This document shows positions 52,278 to 61,277 of a DNA stretch of 64,000 nt, in pieces (position 1 is the stretch's first letter; each line of letters starts with the position of its first letter). Under the pieces are notes generated by a model that saw only the letters and a list, made by a program, of their open reading frames with translations, was not told the origin of the DNA and searched no databases. A program made the translations under genes and the position numbers. Source of the DNA: UBA5078 sp033721235 (lineage in GTDB: Bacteria; Pseudomonadota; Gammaproteobacteria; Pseudomonadales; Pseudohongiellaceae); the NCBI GenBank assembly GCA_033721235.1, contig JAWWAY010000001.1, forward strand, positions 372,001 to 436,000, in the 5' to 3' direction.

Positions 52278-52639
52278 ACCCCCGCTAAAATAATTGCTAT
52301 GGCAGATACTATAATGACGAGCTTGGCACTGAGTTGACTGCCCTCAAGCGTTTCGCCATAGCCCATGTCCATAAGTAGATGCTTAATACCTGCGATCAAG
52401 TGATACAGCAGCCCGGCTAAGACAGCCCAAACCACTAACTTGACGACAAGTGTGTCCATCCACTGTCCTACTTGGCTGAAACCAGCCTCTGAGGAAAGGG
52501 ATTCACCTAGAAGGTATAAAAGAACTGCTACGCCAGCGAAAATGAATACGCCTGAAATTCTATGAAGAATAGACGCAATAGCTGCAAGCGGCAGACGGAG
52601 AGTAGAGAAATCTAAATTTCGAGGTCTTTGATCTTTCAC
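52265..52639 (-). CDS. sdhC: Succinate dehydrogenase cytochrome b556 subunit
   Basis: This 124-residue protein has three membrane helices, the N-terminal motif HRISGVFIF and HLIAGIKHLLMDMG with the probable haem-ligand His. It heads the sdhCDAB-suc operon and is divergent from gltA across a 398-base region. Confidence 0.94.
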   Translation of the reverse strand: MKDQRPRNLDFSTLRLPLAAIASILHRISGVFIFAGVAVLLYLLGESLSSEAGFSQVGQWMDTLVVKLVVWAVLAGLLYHLIAGIKHLLMDMGYGETLEGSQLSAKLVIIVSAIAIILAGVWLW

Positions 52640-53037
52640 AGAGTTACTTTTTTATTGGGGCCCTTGTAAAGAGCGTGGTTATTAAAAGCGGCAAAGCCTT
52701 TCGCCCCGCCTGTTCTGTAGTTAGTATAAGCGGCACACGTTAAATCCTTGGTGCGTACGCGTAACTAGGGCGCTGAGTATAGTAGTATCAAGTTGGGAAT
52801 ACAATAAAAGCTACTTTATCGATGCAAAATGCGGCAACATGTTGTCATTATGTAATTTTGCTACAATCTAAGTGGTAAAATTATAGCATTACTGTGGTAC
52901 AGTTAGGTCCTTTCAAAATTGTTGAGCGCTCAATGTGGAGTGTTTAGCGGCTAGTTTCAGCATTAATTTAAGCTTATTTTGTATGATCCAAAGGTTCTAC
53001 AGAACAGAATTTGTATGATTTGTATTGGGAGTAACAA
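52640..53037. promoter_or_regulatory. Divergent control region of the sdh-suc operon and gltA
   Basis: The 398 AT-rich bases between sdhC and gltA should contain both promoters. The clearest element is a perfect 12-bp palindrome, TTGAGCGCTCAA, at 52922-52933. I cannot assign it to a known regulator. No gene is visible here. Confidence 0.5.
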
Positions 53038-54315
53038 ATGACTAATAAAGTGGCCAGGCTAACCCTGGATGGCGAAACAGAGGCGATTGAGCTGCCTATC
53101 TATAGCGGGACTATTGGCCCAGACGTAGTAGATGTTGGTGGTTTAACAGCTAAGGGCATGTTCACCTATGACCCCGGCTTTGTTTCTACCGCCTCTTGTA
53201 ATTCTGAGATTACTTATATCGATGGCGATAATGGAGTTTTACTACATCGCGGCTACCCTATAGAGCAATTGGCAGAAAAATCGAATTTTCTGGAAACCTG
53301 CTTCCTGCTTTTAAATGGAGAACTTCCTTCTAGTGAAGAGAAAGCCAGCTTTGAGAAGAGCATTCGCTACCATACGATGGTACAAGAGCAAATGGCCGAC
53401 TTCTTTAAGGGCTTCCCACGCGATGCCCACCCAATGGCCATCATGGTAGGCGTAGTCGGTGCTCTTTCTGCCTTCTATCACGACTCCCTCGACATCACTA
53501 ATGAGGATCATCGTCGAACCGCCGCCTTCAGGCTGATCGCGAAGATGCCGACCATTGGCGCAATGTGTTACAAACACGCCATCGGCCTTCCCTTCATGTA
53601 CCCTCGCAACGACTTCAGCTTCTCCGAAAATTTCCTCCACATGATGTTCAGCACTCCATGTGAAGACCCAAAAATCAGCCCTACTCTAGTAAAAGCAATG
53701 GACACTATCTTCCTATTGCATGCTGATCATGAGCAAAACGCATCAACTTCAACTGTACGCCTAGCCGGCTCCACGGGTGCCAACCCATTCGCCTGCATCT
53801 CTTCAGGTATTGCAGCGCTGTGGGGCCCAGCGCACGGTGGTGCGAACGAAGCTGTTTTAACTATGCTTGGTGAGATTGGCGACGAATCTAGAATTGAAGA
53901 ATTTATCAAGAAAGCCAAAGATAAGAATGACCCCTTCCGCCTGATGGGCTTTGGTCACCGCGTTTACAAGAACTTCGACCCTCGCGCCAAAGTGATGCGT
54001 CAGATCTGTGACGAAGTACTAGCGGAGCTTGGAGTCGAGAACGATCCACTATTCCGCATTGCGCGTAAGCTGGAGAAGATTGCACTAGAAGATGAGTATT
54101 TCATCGAGCGCAAACTCTACCCTAATGTCGATTTCTACTCGGGCATCATCTTGAAAGCGATCGGCATTCCGACGTCTATGTTCACGGTTATTTTCGCTAT
54201 CGGCCGAACACCTGGCTGGATTGCCCACTGGGACGAGATGATCAGCAATTCCTACAAAATTGGCAGACCACGTCAATTGTACAAAGGCTACGCAAAACGC
54301 GATTACCCTGCCTAG
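53038..54315 (+). CDS. gltA: Citrate synthase (type II)
   Basis: This 425-residue enzyme condenses acetyl-CoA and oxaloacetate. Catalytic segments are LHADHEQNASTSTVRLAGS, GPAHGGANEAVL (His) and GFGHRVYKNFDPRA (His, Arg); a later Asp lies in NVDFYSGI. The length suits the hexameric, NADH-inhibited gammaproteobacterial type. GGGAG precedes the ATG. It is followed by a terminator. Confidence 0.97.
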   Translation: MTNKVARLTLDGETEAIELPIYSGTIGPDVVDVGGLTAKGMFTYDPGFVSTASCNSEITYIDGDNGVLLHRGYPIEQLAEKSNFLETCFLLLNGELPSSEEKASFEKSIRYHTMVQEQMADFFKGFPRDAHPMAIMVGVVGALSAFYHDSLDITNEDHRRTAAFRLIAKMPTIGAMCYKHAIGLPFMYPRNDFSFSENFLHMMFSTPCEDPKISPTLVKAMDTIFLLHADHEQNASTSTVRLAGSTGANPFACISSGIAALWGPAHGGANEAVLTMLGEIGDESRIEEFIKKAKDKNDPFRLMGFGHRVYKNFDPRAKVMRQICDEVLAELGVENDPLFRIARKLEKIALEDEYFIERKLYPNVDFYSGIILKAIGIPTSMFTVIFAIGRTPGWIAHWDEMISNSYKIGRPRQLYKGYAKRDYPA

Positions 54316-54332
54316 TCCCATCCTACGAGCAC

Positions 54333-54359
54333 AGCACTGTCGTCAATGACAGTGCTTTG
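54333..54359 (+). terminator. Terminator of gltA
   Basis: AGCACTGTC (54333-54341) and GACAGTGCT (54348-54356) form a 9-bp stem around a 6-base loop, followed by a short T-rich stretch, 17 bases after the gltA stop. Confidence 0.7.
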
Positions 54360-54573
54360 CTTGATTTACCTTAGCCCTCAAACATTGTGGCTCGCCCCTC
54401 CCTCTCAAATAAAACCTTGACACTTCTTCTCTATTTACACTTAAATCGTTGCTAATAAAGCGATTTTACAGTCTGTTTCTTTCACATAATGCTCTATCGA
54501 TAGCTGATCTTCGAAGTGCTCGTAGTTTAGCTTGCTGGGTGCAAACCAGTTGATCTTTTAACGGAGCCCGTTC

Positions 54574-54801
54574 TTGCAACACGTTGTCCATGCATCGATG
54601 CGCATCACTGTTATCTATTTCATAGTCGCAAGCCTATGGATATTGTTTTCCGATGTCGTCGTCGCGGCACTATTTCAAAACGTTCGGCTCATCACCCAGG
54701 TGCAGACCTACAAGGGTTTCCTGTTTGTAGTTGTGACCAGTGGATTACTATTTCTCTTAGTTTATAGGGGCTATCAGGCTGCACAAAGTCTATCAACTTG
54801 A
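54574..54801 (+). CDS. Membrane N-terminal part of a split GGDEF-EAL protein
   Basis: This 75-residue frame has two membrane helices (about 9-33 and 47-66) with the pattern YFIVASLWILFSD and TYKGFLFVVVTSG, very like the N-terminus of many Pseudomonas-type diguanylate cyclases. It starts at TTG 54574 with CGGAG about 7 bases upstream; ATG 54598 is an alternative. It ends at TGA 54799-54801, just where a GGDEF domain begins in the +1 frame. I read it as the severed N-terminus of the next gene. Confidence 0.7.
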   Translation: MQHVVHASMRITVIYFIVASLWILFSDVVVAALFQNVRLITQVQTYKGFLFVVVTSGLLFLLVYRGYQAAQSLST

Positions 54802-54802
54802 C
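54797..54802 (+). other. Single-base frameshift junction (ACT-TGA-C)
   Basis: The upstream frame ends ...TCA ACT TGA. Removing one T gives ...TCA ACT GAC GGG CTT ACA, that is STDGLTGLLN, the conserved start of a GGDEF domain. So one extra T, or a +1 translational slip at a weak UGA-C stop, separates the two frames. Confidence 0.7.
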
Positions 54803-54817
54803 GGGCTTACAGGGCTT

Positions 54818-56074
54818 TTGAACCACCATATGTTTAAACAGCAGTTAGGCCGACGCTTAAAAGCCTTAGAACCTAATGAGAAGTTAGTCCTCGGTTGTTT
54901 GGACATAAACAATTTCAAAGAACTCAATAATACTTTGGGGTATGAGGGAGCCGATCTATTCTTAATTGAGTTAAGCAATGCGATAGGACGCTTCGCACGG
55001 CCTGGGGCTATTATCGGGCGCCTGCCCCCGGATCAGTTTCTAGCCACTAGGCAGTTTACCGACAGCGATAGCATTCAGATTCGTGTGCAAAGCTATTTAG
55101 ATTTGTTTGCGTCAGTCGCACAAAAAATGAATGTAGATGTCGCCTGTAGAATTGGCGTCGCTGTCTATCCTGACGATGGTAAGACTGCGGATGAGCTCCT
55201 GGCCGCAGCGTCTGCTGCTATTGTGACGGCAAAGAAGATGGATCAACAGGTTTGCTATCATGATAGAGCAATTTCGCAAGCTGTGACTAAACGCAGAGCC
55301 ATGTTGCTAGAGCTCAAAGCGGCAGTGCAGAACAACGATTTCCATTTAGTGTATCAACCCCAATATAGCATCGACACGCAAGAAATTTGCGGTGCAGAGA
55401 CTCTTATACGTTGGGAGCATGCTGAACATGGCTTTATCGCACCCGATGAGTTTATTCCGCTGGCTGAAGAAAGCGGAATAATGCACGAAATTACCAAGTT
55501 TGTACTTTCTCAGTGCAACACAGAGCTGAGCGAGGCCCAGCTATTAGGCGGCGTATTGAGGCATGTCTCCGTTAATATTTCGGCTACCGAATTTAATGTG
55601 CCAGCCCAGATGAAAGCATTGCAAGAACATCTGCAGACACTGGGTCAATTATCGAAACGGATACGGCTCGAAATAACTGAAACCGCTACATTGCGAGACT
55701 TTGAACAGAGCTGCGGGCTTATCGATGAATTGCGTAGTCAGGGCATAAGCGTTTCAATCGATGATTTTGGTACCGGTTACACGTCATTGGCGATGCTTAA
55801 GGATGCCTCTATCGACGAAATTAAGATCGATAGAAGTTTTGTGGACTCGATTCAGGACGGCCAACGCTCTAAGACGATCGTGCGAGCCATCATCGCAATG
55901 GCGCGCTCTTTTAATATTAATATTGTCGCAGAGGGAGTTGAGACGCAGCAACAATTGGATTTATTGAAGGACTTAGGCTGCATAGAGGCACAGGGTTTTT
56001 TATTAGGCAAACCCATGCCTATCGAGGCTTTTAAGCAACATGTCTTGCAGAGTATGACGGCAGATACGCATTAG
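54818..56074 (+). CDS. Degenerate GGDEF plus EAL c-di-GMP phosphodiesterase
   Basis: This 418-residue frame begins at TTG 54818, but the GGDEF homology starts six codons earlier (DGLTGL), so its natural start was in the preceding frame. The GGDEF domain (1-150) lacks the signature: PPDQF at 70-74 replaces GGDEF, so it should not make c-di-GMP. The EAL domain (about 160-410) has ETL at 194-196 for EAL, and keeps VNIS, EITET, DDFGTGYTSL, KIDRSFV and AEGVET, so hydrolysis of c-di-GMP is likely. Without the upstream frame the product would be soluble. Confidence 0.82.
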   Translation: MNHHMFKQQLGRRLKALEPNEKLVLGCLDINNFKELNNTLGYEGADLFLIELSNAIGRFARPGAIIGRLPPDQFLATRQFTDSDSIQIRVQSYLDLFASVAQKMNVDVACRIGVAVYPDDGKTADELLAAASAAIVTAKKMDQQVCYHDRAISQAVTKRRAMLLELKAAVQNNDFHLVYQPQYSIDTQEICGAETLIRWEHAEHGFIAPDEFIPLAEESGIMHEITKFVLSQCNTELSEAQLLGGVLRHVSVNISATEFNVPAQMKALQEHLQTLGQLSKRIRLEITETATLRDFEQSCGLIDELRSQGISVSIDDFGTGYTSLAMLKDASIDEIKIDRSFVDSIQDGQRSKTIVRAIIAMARSFNINIVAEGVETQQQLDLLKDLGCIEAQGFLLGKPMPIEAFKQHVLQSMTADTH

Positions 56075-56113
56075 TCGGCTACGATGTAGGTAATGAGAAT
56101 CTAGATCAAGTAT

Positions 56114-57052
56114 ATGAACAGCAATAGCACTAGCTCAGAAGAACTTGGCGACTATAAAGTATTGTTCCATCTAACACCCTACCCTATGGCAATTGTTGAT
56201 GTTACTGGCATGATTATCGAGTACAACAAGGCCTTTGCAGAACTCGTCGGATTTACACAAATAACCCCAGGGACAGAATTGCATCCGGGGATGATTTCCC
56301 CAGAATTTCAGCCTAACGGTATGCGCTCAATGGACCGTGCAAAAAGCTTAATTGAGAAAGCCTTGCATGAGGGCAAGCTCAGTTTCGAGTGGATGCATAA
56401 GTCCACGACTGGCCGAGAGTTTCTTTCTCATATTACGCTAGAAGCTATTACGTTTGCGGGTAAACCTGCCCTTTTTGCAGCTCTACAAGATGTATCCGAG
56501 CAAAGAAAGCTCGAACGCTTAGTCGATCAACGCACTCGTGAACTCAACAGCATAGTCTTAGAGCTTGAAAAACAAACCAAGACGGATCCGCTTACTGGTA
56601 TTAATAATCGCATTAAACTGGATGAGATTCTGGCCCTTGAGCACGAGCGCTTTCAACGCAGTGGAGTTCCCTATTGTATTGCCTTGCTGGATATCGATCA
56701 TTTTAAACAGGTTAACGATCGTTATGGTCATGATATTGGTGACCAGGTGCTTAAAGAGTTTTCTCTATTACTACGGGACAATATTCGCAGCTTTGAATCG
56801 GTGGGACGCTGGGGAGGTGAAGAATTTCTGATTATTTTACCTAATGCTCAAGTCGCGCAAGCGCAGCTGGCGATAGAAAAACTCCTGCAGAAAATACGTG
56901 ATACTGACTTTGAAGGAATCGATCAGCTACGAGCCAGCGCCGGTGTTGCACAGGCACACAGGGATGACTCGCTAGTAACACTGTTTAAGCGAGTTGACGA
57001 AGCAATGTATAGGGCCAAGTCTCTTGGGCGTGATCGCGTTGAACTGGCCTAG
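56114..57052 (+). CDS. PAS-GGDEF diguanylate cyclase
   Basis: This 312-residue protein has a PAS domain (about 12-125) and a GGDEF domain (about 155-310) with intact GGEEF at 234-238 in GRWGGEEFLIILP. It should make c-di-GMP from GTP. The product-inhibition I-site, RxxD five residues before GGEEF, is RSFE (225-228), so feedback inhibition may be weak. No membrane segment is visible, so it is cytoplasmic. It follows the phosphodiesterase gene by 39 bases and may be its opposing partner. Confidence 0.87.
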   Translation: MNSNSTSSEELGDYKVLFHLTPYPMAIVDVTGMIIEYNKAFAELVGFTQITPGTELHPGMISPEFQPNGMRSMDRAKSLIEKALHEGKLSFEWMHKSTTGREFLSHITLEAITFAGKPALFAALQDVSEQRKLERLVDQRTRELNSIVLELEKQTKTDPLTGINNRIKLDEILALEHERFQRSGVPYCIALLDIDHFKQVNDRYGHDIGDQVLKEFSLLLRDNIRSFESVGRWGGEEFLIILPNAQVAQAQLAIEKLLQKIRDTDFEGIDQLRASAGVAQAHRDDSLVTLFKRVDEAMYRAKSLGRDRVELA

Positions 57053-57124
57053 GGCGACTGCTGATCAATCGTGCCGCTATAGTGACTAGGCGTGAAATAA
57101 TGGATGCCTAGTTGCAAGGCCAAC

Positions 57125-57153
57125 AAAAAAAGCCCCGGTATTAAACCGAGGCT
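57125..57153 (-). terminator. Terminator after tRNA-Ala
   Basis: On the minus strand AGCCTCGGT and ACCGGGGCT form a 9-bp stem (one wobble pair) with a 5-base loop and seven following T residues. It lies 8 bases past the tRNA 3' end. Confidence 0.88.
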
Positions 57154-57161
57154 TTTGAGTT

Positions 57162-57237
57162 TGGTGGAGCCTAGCGGGATCGAACCGCTGACCTCAACAC
57201 TGCCAGTGTTGCGCTCTCCCAGCTGAGCTAAGGCCCC
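57162..57237 (-). tRNA. tRNA-Ala (anticodon GGC)
   Basis: This 76-base tRNA on the minus strand starts GGGGCCTTAGCTCAGC and ends with encoded CCA. The seven-base acceptor pairs (GGGGCCT with AGGCTCC, one wobble) and the anticodon loop reads CTGGCAG with GGC at 34-36. The T loop is GGTTCGATCC. It stands alone between the diguanylate cyclase and gltX genes. Confidence 0.97.
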
Positions 57238-57367
57238 ATAATTGGGATTAGACGATAGCAGAAATCCAAAATCGTCTAGCTTTGAAAGACCTCTATTAAG
57301 ACCGACGTATTTCAAAGTCCGCGCATTCTAAGCAGCGTTCCCACAACTGTCAACGATTAGTCGTATT

Positions 57368-58852
57368 TTAGTCAATCTCACGAAATGCGCGCTCTAGTTT
57401 CTTGGCCTCTTTTTTCGATACACCGCCCAAAATTGTTATGGCGTGGCGAAGGCGTGCTCTAGTCATATCTAAGCCCAGAATACTGATGGCGTCGATTACG
57501 GAGACGGAAACGCCTTTACCCGTGATAGCTACAAAGACCGGAAACAAGAAGTCGCGAATTTTTAGCTCCAAGGCATCGGCTAGCGCAACGCAGATGCGCT
57601 CAATTGCATCACGGTCAAAATCGCTCGACGCCTCCAGCTTCCACAATAGGAACTGGAGGATACGAGTACTGTCTGCAGTATCGAGTTTCTTATGGGCAAA
57701 AGACGCCTCCTCTATGGCCGGCAAGCCGGTCAAGAAGAAGCCAGCCAAGGCCTCCACGTCGCTAAAGCGCTCTACCCTGTCTCTGATTAGGGGAATAATG
57801 CGCGCGATCTTCTCAGGGGTAAATGCCCACTGTGCGAAGTTTTGCGCAAAATCGCTATCGCTCAGTTCTTCGCGAATATACTTGCCATTGAGCCAGTTCA
57901 ATTTTTCTACATCAAACACCGGGCCGCCCAATGAGACGCGCATGAGATCGAACGCCTCTGACATTTCGCTTAGGGAAAATTTTTCACGCCCATCGGGCAT
58001 CGTCCAGCCCATCATGCCGAGATAGTTGACGACCGCCTCGGGCAGATAGCCCATGTCTTTGTAATAACCGATGCTAGTCGGGTTTTTACGCTTACTAAGT
58101 TTGCTCTTATCGGTGTTTCGCAGCAGCGGCATGTGACAGAACACAGGCGCTTGCCAACCAAAGTATTGGTAGAGCAATAAGTGCTTAGGGGTGGAATTAA
58201 TCCACTCTTCGCCGCGAATCACGTGGCTGATCTGCATATAGTGGTCATCTACCACATTGGCGAAGTGATAAGTAGGTAACCCGTCAGACTTCATCAGCAC
58301 CTGCATATCCACCTGTTGCCAGGCAATGCTTATGTTGCCTCGCAGCATGTCGTTAAACTCACAGTCGCCATCTGTGGGCACTGTCATGCGAATAACGTGC
58401 TCCTCGTTCTGGGCCAGGCGTCTAGAGACCTCTTCTGGACTCAGATGTTGGCAATGGCCGTCGTATCCTGGCGTTTGTTTAGCGGCCATTTGCGACTCAC
58501 GCAGCTCCTGCAGGCGCTGCGCTGTGCAAAAGCAATGAAAAGCGTGGCCAGAGTCCAATAGCGTCTTGATCTCTCGCTTATATATATCGCTGCGCTCGCT
58601 TTGACGATAAGGGCCATACTCGCCCCCGACATCCGGGCCCTCGGCCCAACTTAGGCCGAGCCAGTTAAGCGCATCAAAAATATCCTGCTCGGATTTGGCC
58701 GTGCTACGCGCTTGGTCGGTATCCTCAATACGAAGAATAAAGTCGCCACCATGTTGCTGAGCAAAACATCTATTAAACAGCGCAATATAGGCTGTGCCTA
58801 CGTGGGGATCACCCGTGGGAGAAGGCGCAATACGAGTTCGAACTTGTTGCAT
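57368..58852 (-). CDS. gltX: Glutamyl-tRNA synthetase
   Basis: This 494-residue class I synthetase charges tRNA-Glu. It has APSPTGDPHVGTAY with HVGT as its HIGH motif, DTDQARS, and the KMSKS-like KSKLSKRK. The C-terminal anticodon domain is complete. AGGA precedes the ATG. It is divergent from dusA. Confidence 0.96.
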   Translation of the reverse strand: MQQVRTRIAPSPTGDPHVGTAYIALFNRCFAQQHGGDFILRIEDTDQARSTAKSEQDIFDALNWLGLSWAEGPDVGGEYGPYRQSERSDIYKREIKTLLDSGHAFHCFCTAQRLQELRESQMAAKQTPGYDGHCQHLSPEEVSRRLAQNEEHVIRMTVPTDGDCEFNDMLRGNISIAWQQVDMQVLMKSDGLPTYHFANVVDDHYMQISHVIRGEEWINSTPKHLLLYQYFGWQAPVFCHMPLLRNTDKSKLSKRKNPTSIGYYKDMGYLPEAVVNYLGMMGWTMPDGREKFSLSEMSEAFDLMRVSLGGPVFDVEKLNWLNGKYIREELSDSDFAQNFAQWAFTPEKIARIIPLIRDRVERFSDVEALAGFFLTGLPAIEEASFAHKKLDTADSTRILQFLLWKLEASSDFDRDAIERICVALADALELKIRDFLFPVFVAITGKGVSVSVIDAISILGLDMTRARLRHAITILGGVSKKEAKKLERAFREID

Positions 58853-58891
58853 ATAAATCCTGCTGATTCACTAAGGTTTACAATGGGCGCG

Positions 58892-58919
58892 ATTATACGC
58901 TAGTTGACAGTGTTTCGAA
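58892..58919 (-). promoter_or_regulatory. Probable gltX promoter
   Basis: On the minus strand a perfect TATAAT (58892-58897) has TTCGAA (58914-58919) 16 bases upstream. It lies about 40 bases before the gltX start. The -35 match is weak. Confidence 0.4.
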
Positions 58920-58957
58920 CCCTGAGCGACCAAATTCTTGGTTCTAGTGCGTCCCTA

Positions 58958-58984
58958 TTGTCTGGGCTGGCGATCAGCTATAAT
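58958..58984 (+). promoter_or_regulatory. Probable dusA promoter
   Basis: A perfect TATAAT (58979-58984) has TTGTCT (58958-58963) 15 bases upstream, 48 bases before the dusA start. The spacing is short, so the -35 is less certain. Confidence 0.45.
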
Positions 58985-59032
58985 GCGGCCCCTTTTATTC
59001 ACATCTAGTCCTTTAGCGCTTGAGGCAGGCCC

Positions 59033-60028
59033 ATGAGCTCACAAAATAGTCTCGGTAATAATGCCCATCGCTTCTGTGTGGCCCCAATGCTCGACTGGAC
59101 TGACCGTCATGAGCGCTATTTCTTGCGCCTGATCACTCAACGCGCACTGTTGTATACCGAAATGATTACAACAGGCGCTCTGATTCACGGCGATCGCGAT
59201 AGGCACCTGAGCTTTAATGAATTTGAGCACCCCGTAGCCGTGCAACTGGGTGGCAGTGATCCATCAGAGCTTGCCCAATGCGCAGAAATCGTTCAAGAAG
59301 CTGGCTACGATGAGCTTAATCTCAATGTGGGTTGTCCAAGCGACCGCGTGCAATCGGGGCGTTTCGGCGCCTGTCTAATGGCAGAGCCCAAACTGGTAGC
59401 CGAAGGCGTGAAGGCCATGAGGAAAGCCTGTGATATTCCCGTGACAGTCAAGTGTCGAATCGGCATCGATCAGCACGACAGCGAAGAGTTTTTGCGCGAA
59501 TTTATAGAAACTGTTGCCGCCGGTGGCTGCGATACCTTCATCGTTCACGCCAGGATAGCGTTACTTAAAGGTCTGAGCCCGAAAGAAAACCGCGATATTC
59601 CACCTCTTAATTACCCAAGGGTGAAAGCATTAAAGAGTGCCTACCCTGAGCTTAACTTCATCATAAATGGCGGCATAAAGACTCTTGAGCAGGCTCAGGA
59701 GCTCGCTGAAGAGCTAGACGGCGTCATGGTAGGCAGAGAAGCCTATCACAATCCTTGGGTGCTAAAGGACGTCGACACTTTATTTTATGGTCTTATGCCC
59801 CGAGAAGGCTTGAGTCGAAAGGATATAATGCGTCAGTTTATGCCCTATATTGCTGAGGAGCTGACCACTGGCACTCCTTTGCAACATATTAGCCGGCATA
59901 TTCTCGGACTGTTTCACGGGGTACATGGGGGCAAGGCGTTTCGCCGTCATATTAGCGAGAACGCCTATAAACCAGGCTCAGGATTGTCGGTAATTGAAGA
60001 CGCACTTGCCCTAGTAAACGAATTTTAA
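59033..60028 (+). CDS. dusA: tRNA-dihydrouridine synthase A
   Basis: This 331-residue flavoenzyme reduces uridines 20/20a in the tRNA D-loop. It starts with the family motif APMLDWTDRHERYF, has NLNVGCPSDRVQSGRFGACLM with the catalytic Cys, and FIINGGIKT. Its length and GREAYHNPWVL segment identify DusA rather than DusB/C. GAGG precedes the ATG. The next gene is 24 bases away. Confidence 0.95.
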   Translation: MSSQNSLGNNAHRFCVAPMLDWTDRHERYFLRLITQRALLYTEMITTGALIHGDRDRHLSFNEFEHPVAVQLGGSDPSELAQCAEIVQEAGYDELNLNVGCPSDRVQSGRFGACLMAEPKLVAEGVKAMRKACDIPVTVKCRIGIDQHDSEEFLREFIETVAAGGCDTFIVHARIALLKGLSPKENRDIPPLNYPRVKALKSAYPELNFIINGGIKTLEQAQELAEELDGVMVGREAYHNPWVLKDVDTLFYGLMPREGLSRKDIMRQFMPYIAEELTTGTPLQHISRHILGLFHGVHGGKAFRRHISENAYKPGSGLSVIEDALALVNEF

Positions 60029-60052
60029 TCATATTAAGGAGGACTCAGCCCA

Positions 60053-60514
60053 ATGCTTGCAGCTATCAAGAGCTTCTTTGACGAGCGTATGCAGGAGAAA
60101 GCACAGGAAACCCAGGAGCAGGCGAAGACCCGCTTTGCCTTCGCCAGTGCAGCCCTTCTCGTTGAGCTCATGAAATCTGATAAAGATATAGATGAGCGTG
60201 AAAGACAGGCAATAAGGCAAGTGCTGAGCGAGAGCTTTGATCTAAAGTCGACTGAGCTGGAAGAAGTTCTTAAGCTGGCTGAGCTGGAAACCGAGGATGC
60301 CAGTTGTTTGTTCGAATTTACTTCGCTAATCAACGAGCAGTATAGCTATGAAGAGCGAGTGAAATTATTAGAAAACCTATGGTTAGTCGCCTTTGCCGAC
60401 AGCGCACTGGACAAATACGAAGAGCATCTAATTCGTAAAGTCGCCGATTTAATCTACGTAAATCACAGCGACTTTATTCGCACTAAATTAAAAGCTAAGC
60501 AAATGCAGGGCTAG
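60053..60514 (+). CDS. TerB-like helical protein
   Basis: This 153-residue all-helical protein resembles the TerB/DUF533 group: AALLVELMKSDKDIDERERQAI and LWLVAFADSALDKYEEHLIRKVADL. The paired acidic residues may bind metal. TerB-like domains appear in tellurite-resistance and membrane-stress systems, but single-domain members beside dusA have no fixed function. AAGGAGG lies about 10 bases before the ATG. It converges with mlaA. Confidence 0.8.
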   Translation: MLAAIKSFFDERMQEKAQETQEQAKTRFAFASAALLVELMKSDKDIDERERQAIRQVLSESFDLKSTELEEVLKLAELETEDASCLFEFTSLINEQYSYEERVKLLENLWLVAFADSALDKYEEHLIRKVADLIYVNHSDFIRTKLKAKQMQG

Positions 60515-60527
60515 TTTTCTTCGACGC

Positions 60528-61277
60528 CTAGAAGTCATCCCAGGCATCAAAATCATTAAACTCATCGTCCTGCTGCGCTTGACCATCACTCACTAGGTAT
60601 TCTCGTTGCTGCAAGTAAGCCTCACGCAAAAAGAGGTACTGATCACCGGTAATTAGGTCGTCCATGGCAAGCACGGAAGCTCGGCTATCCAGTTGTTTGA
60701 TTACTGTTAATGCCGAGCGCACAGAGTCTTCGTCGTGATACTGAATAGGATTAAACACAGTGTCTAACACAAGGCCGAAGGAATCCCTGACAGAGCTTGG
60801 ACCGAAAAACGGTAGCATCACATAGGGGCCTGATTCTACGCCCCAAGCGCCGAAGGTTTGACCGAAATCCTCTTCGTTCTTCTGTAAGCCCATAGAAGAG
60901 GCTACGTCGACAATTCCAACAATACCAATCGTTGTATTCACTAAGAGCCTACCGCTATCGGTAGCGGCGTCACGAAATTTAAACTGCAACAGGTCATTCG
61001 CCAATACATTGATGTCATCAATATTGCTAAAGAAATTGCCCACGCCCTGTCTGACCACGCGAGGCACAACATTGTTATACGTGCTTGCCACCGGCTTTAA
61101 CACCCAAGTATCTAGACCTTGGTTAAAGCGGAAAATTTTTGTATTGGTGTTTTGCCAAGGGTCCGTCTCCTCAGACCCAATAGCAACTGTGCTAACACTT
61201 ACGCCAAGGCACATGGCTAGGGCTTGAGGTAGAACGGGCGTCCTATTGAACGAAAAGAGTTTGCTAAAAAAAGACAT
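60528..61277 (-). CDS. mlaA: MlaA-family outer-membrane lipid-asymmetry protein
   Basis: This 249-residue VacJ/MlaA protein has DPWQNTNTKIFRFNQGLD, VVRQGVGNFFSNIDDINVLAN, FGQTFGAWGVESGPYVMLPF and the GPSSVRDSFG segment. MlaA removes misplaced phospholipid from the outer leaflet and passes it to MlaC. The N-terminus looks like a plain signal peptide; the only nearby Cys (LAMC) does not fit a lipobox, so lipid anchoring is doubtful. The C-terminus ends acidic and in Phe. Confidence 0.9.
   Translation of the reverse strand: MSFFSKLFSFNRTPVLPQALAMCLGVSVSTVAIGSEETDPWQNTNTKIFRFNQGLDTWVLKPVASTYNNVVPRVVRQGVGNFFSNIDDINVLANDLLQFKFRDAATDSGRLLVNTTIGIVGIVDVASSMGLQKNEEDFGQTFGAWGVESGPYVMLPFFGPSSVRDSFGLVLDTVFNPIQYHDEDSVRSALTVIKQLDSRASVLAMDDLITGDQYLFLREAYLQQREYLVSDGQAQQDDEFNDFDAWDDF

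Noticed and set aside
60053..60514. TerB-like gene as part of a tellurite-resistance system
   Set aside because: No other ter genes are present; the gene sits alone after dusA.
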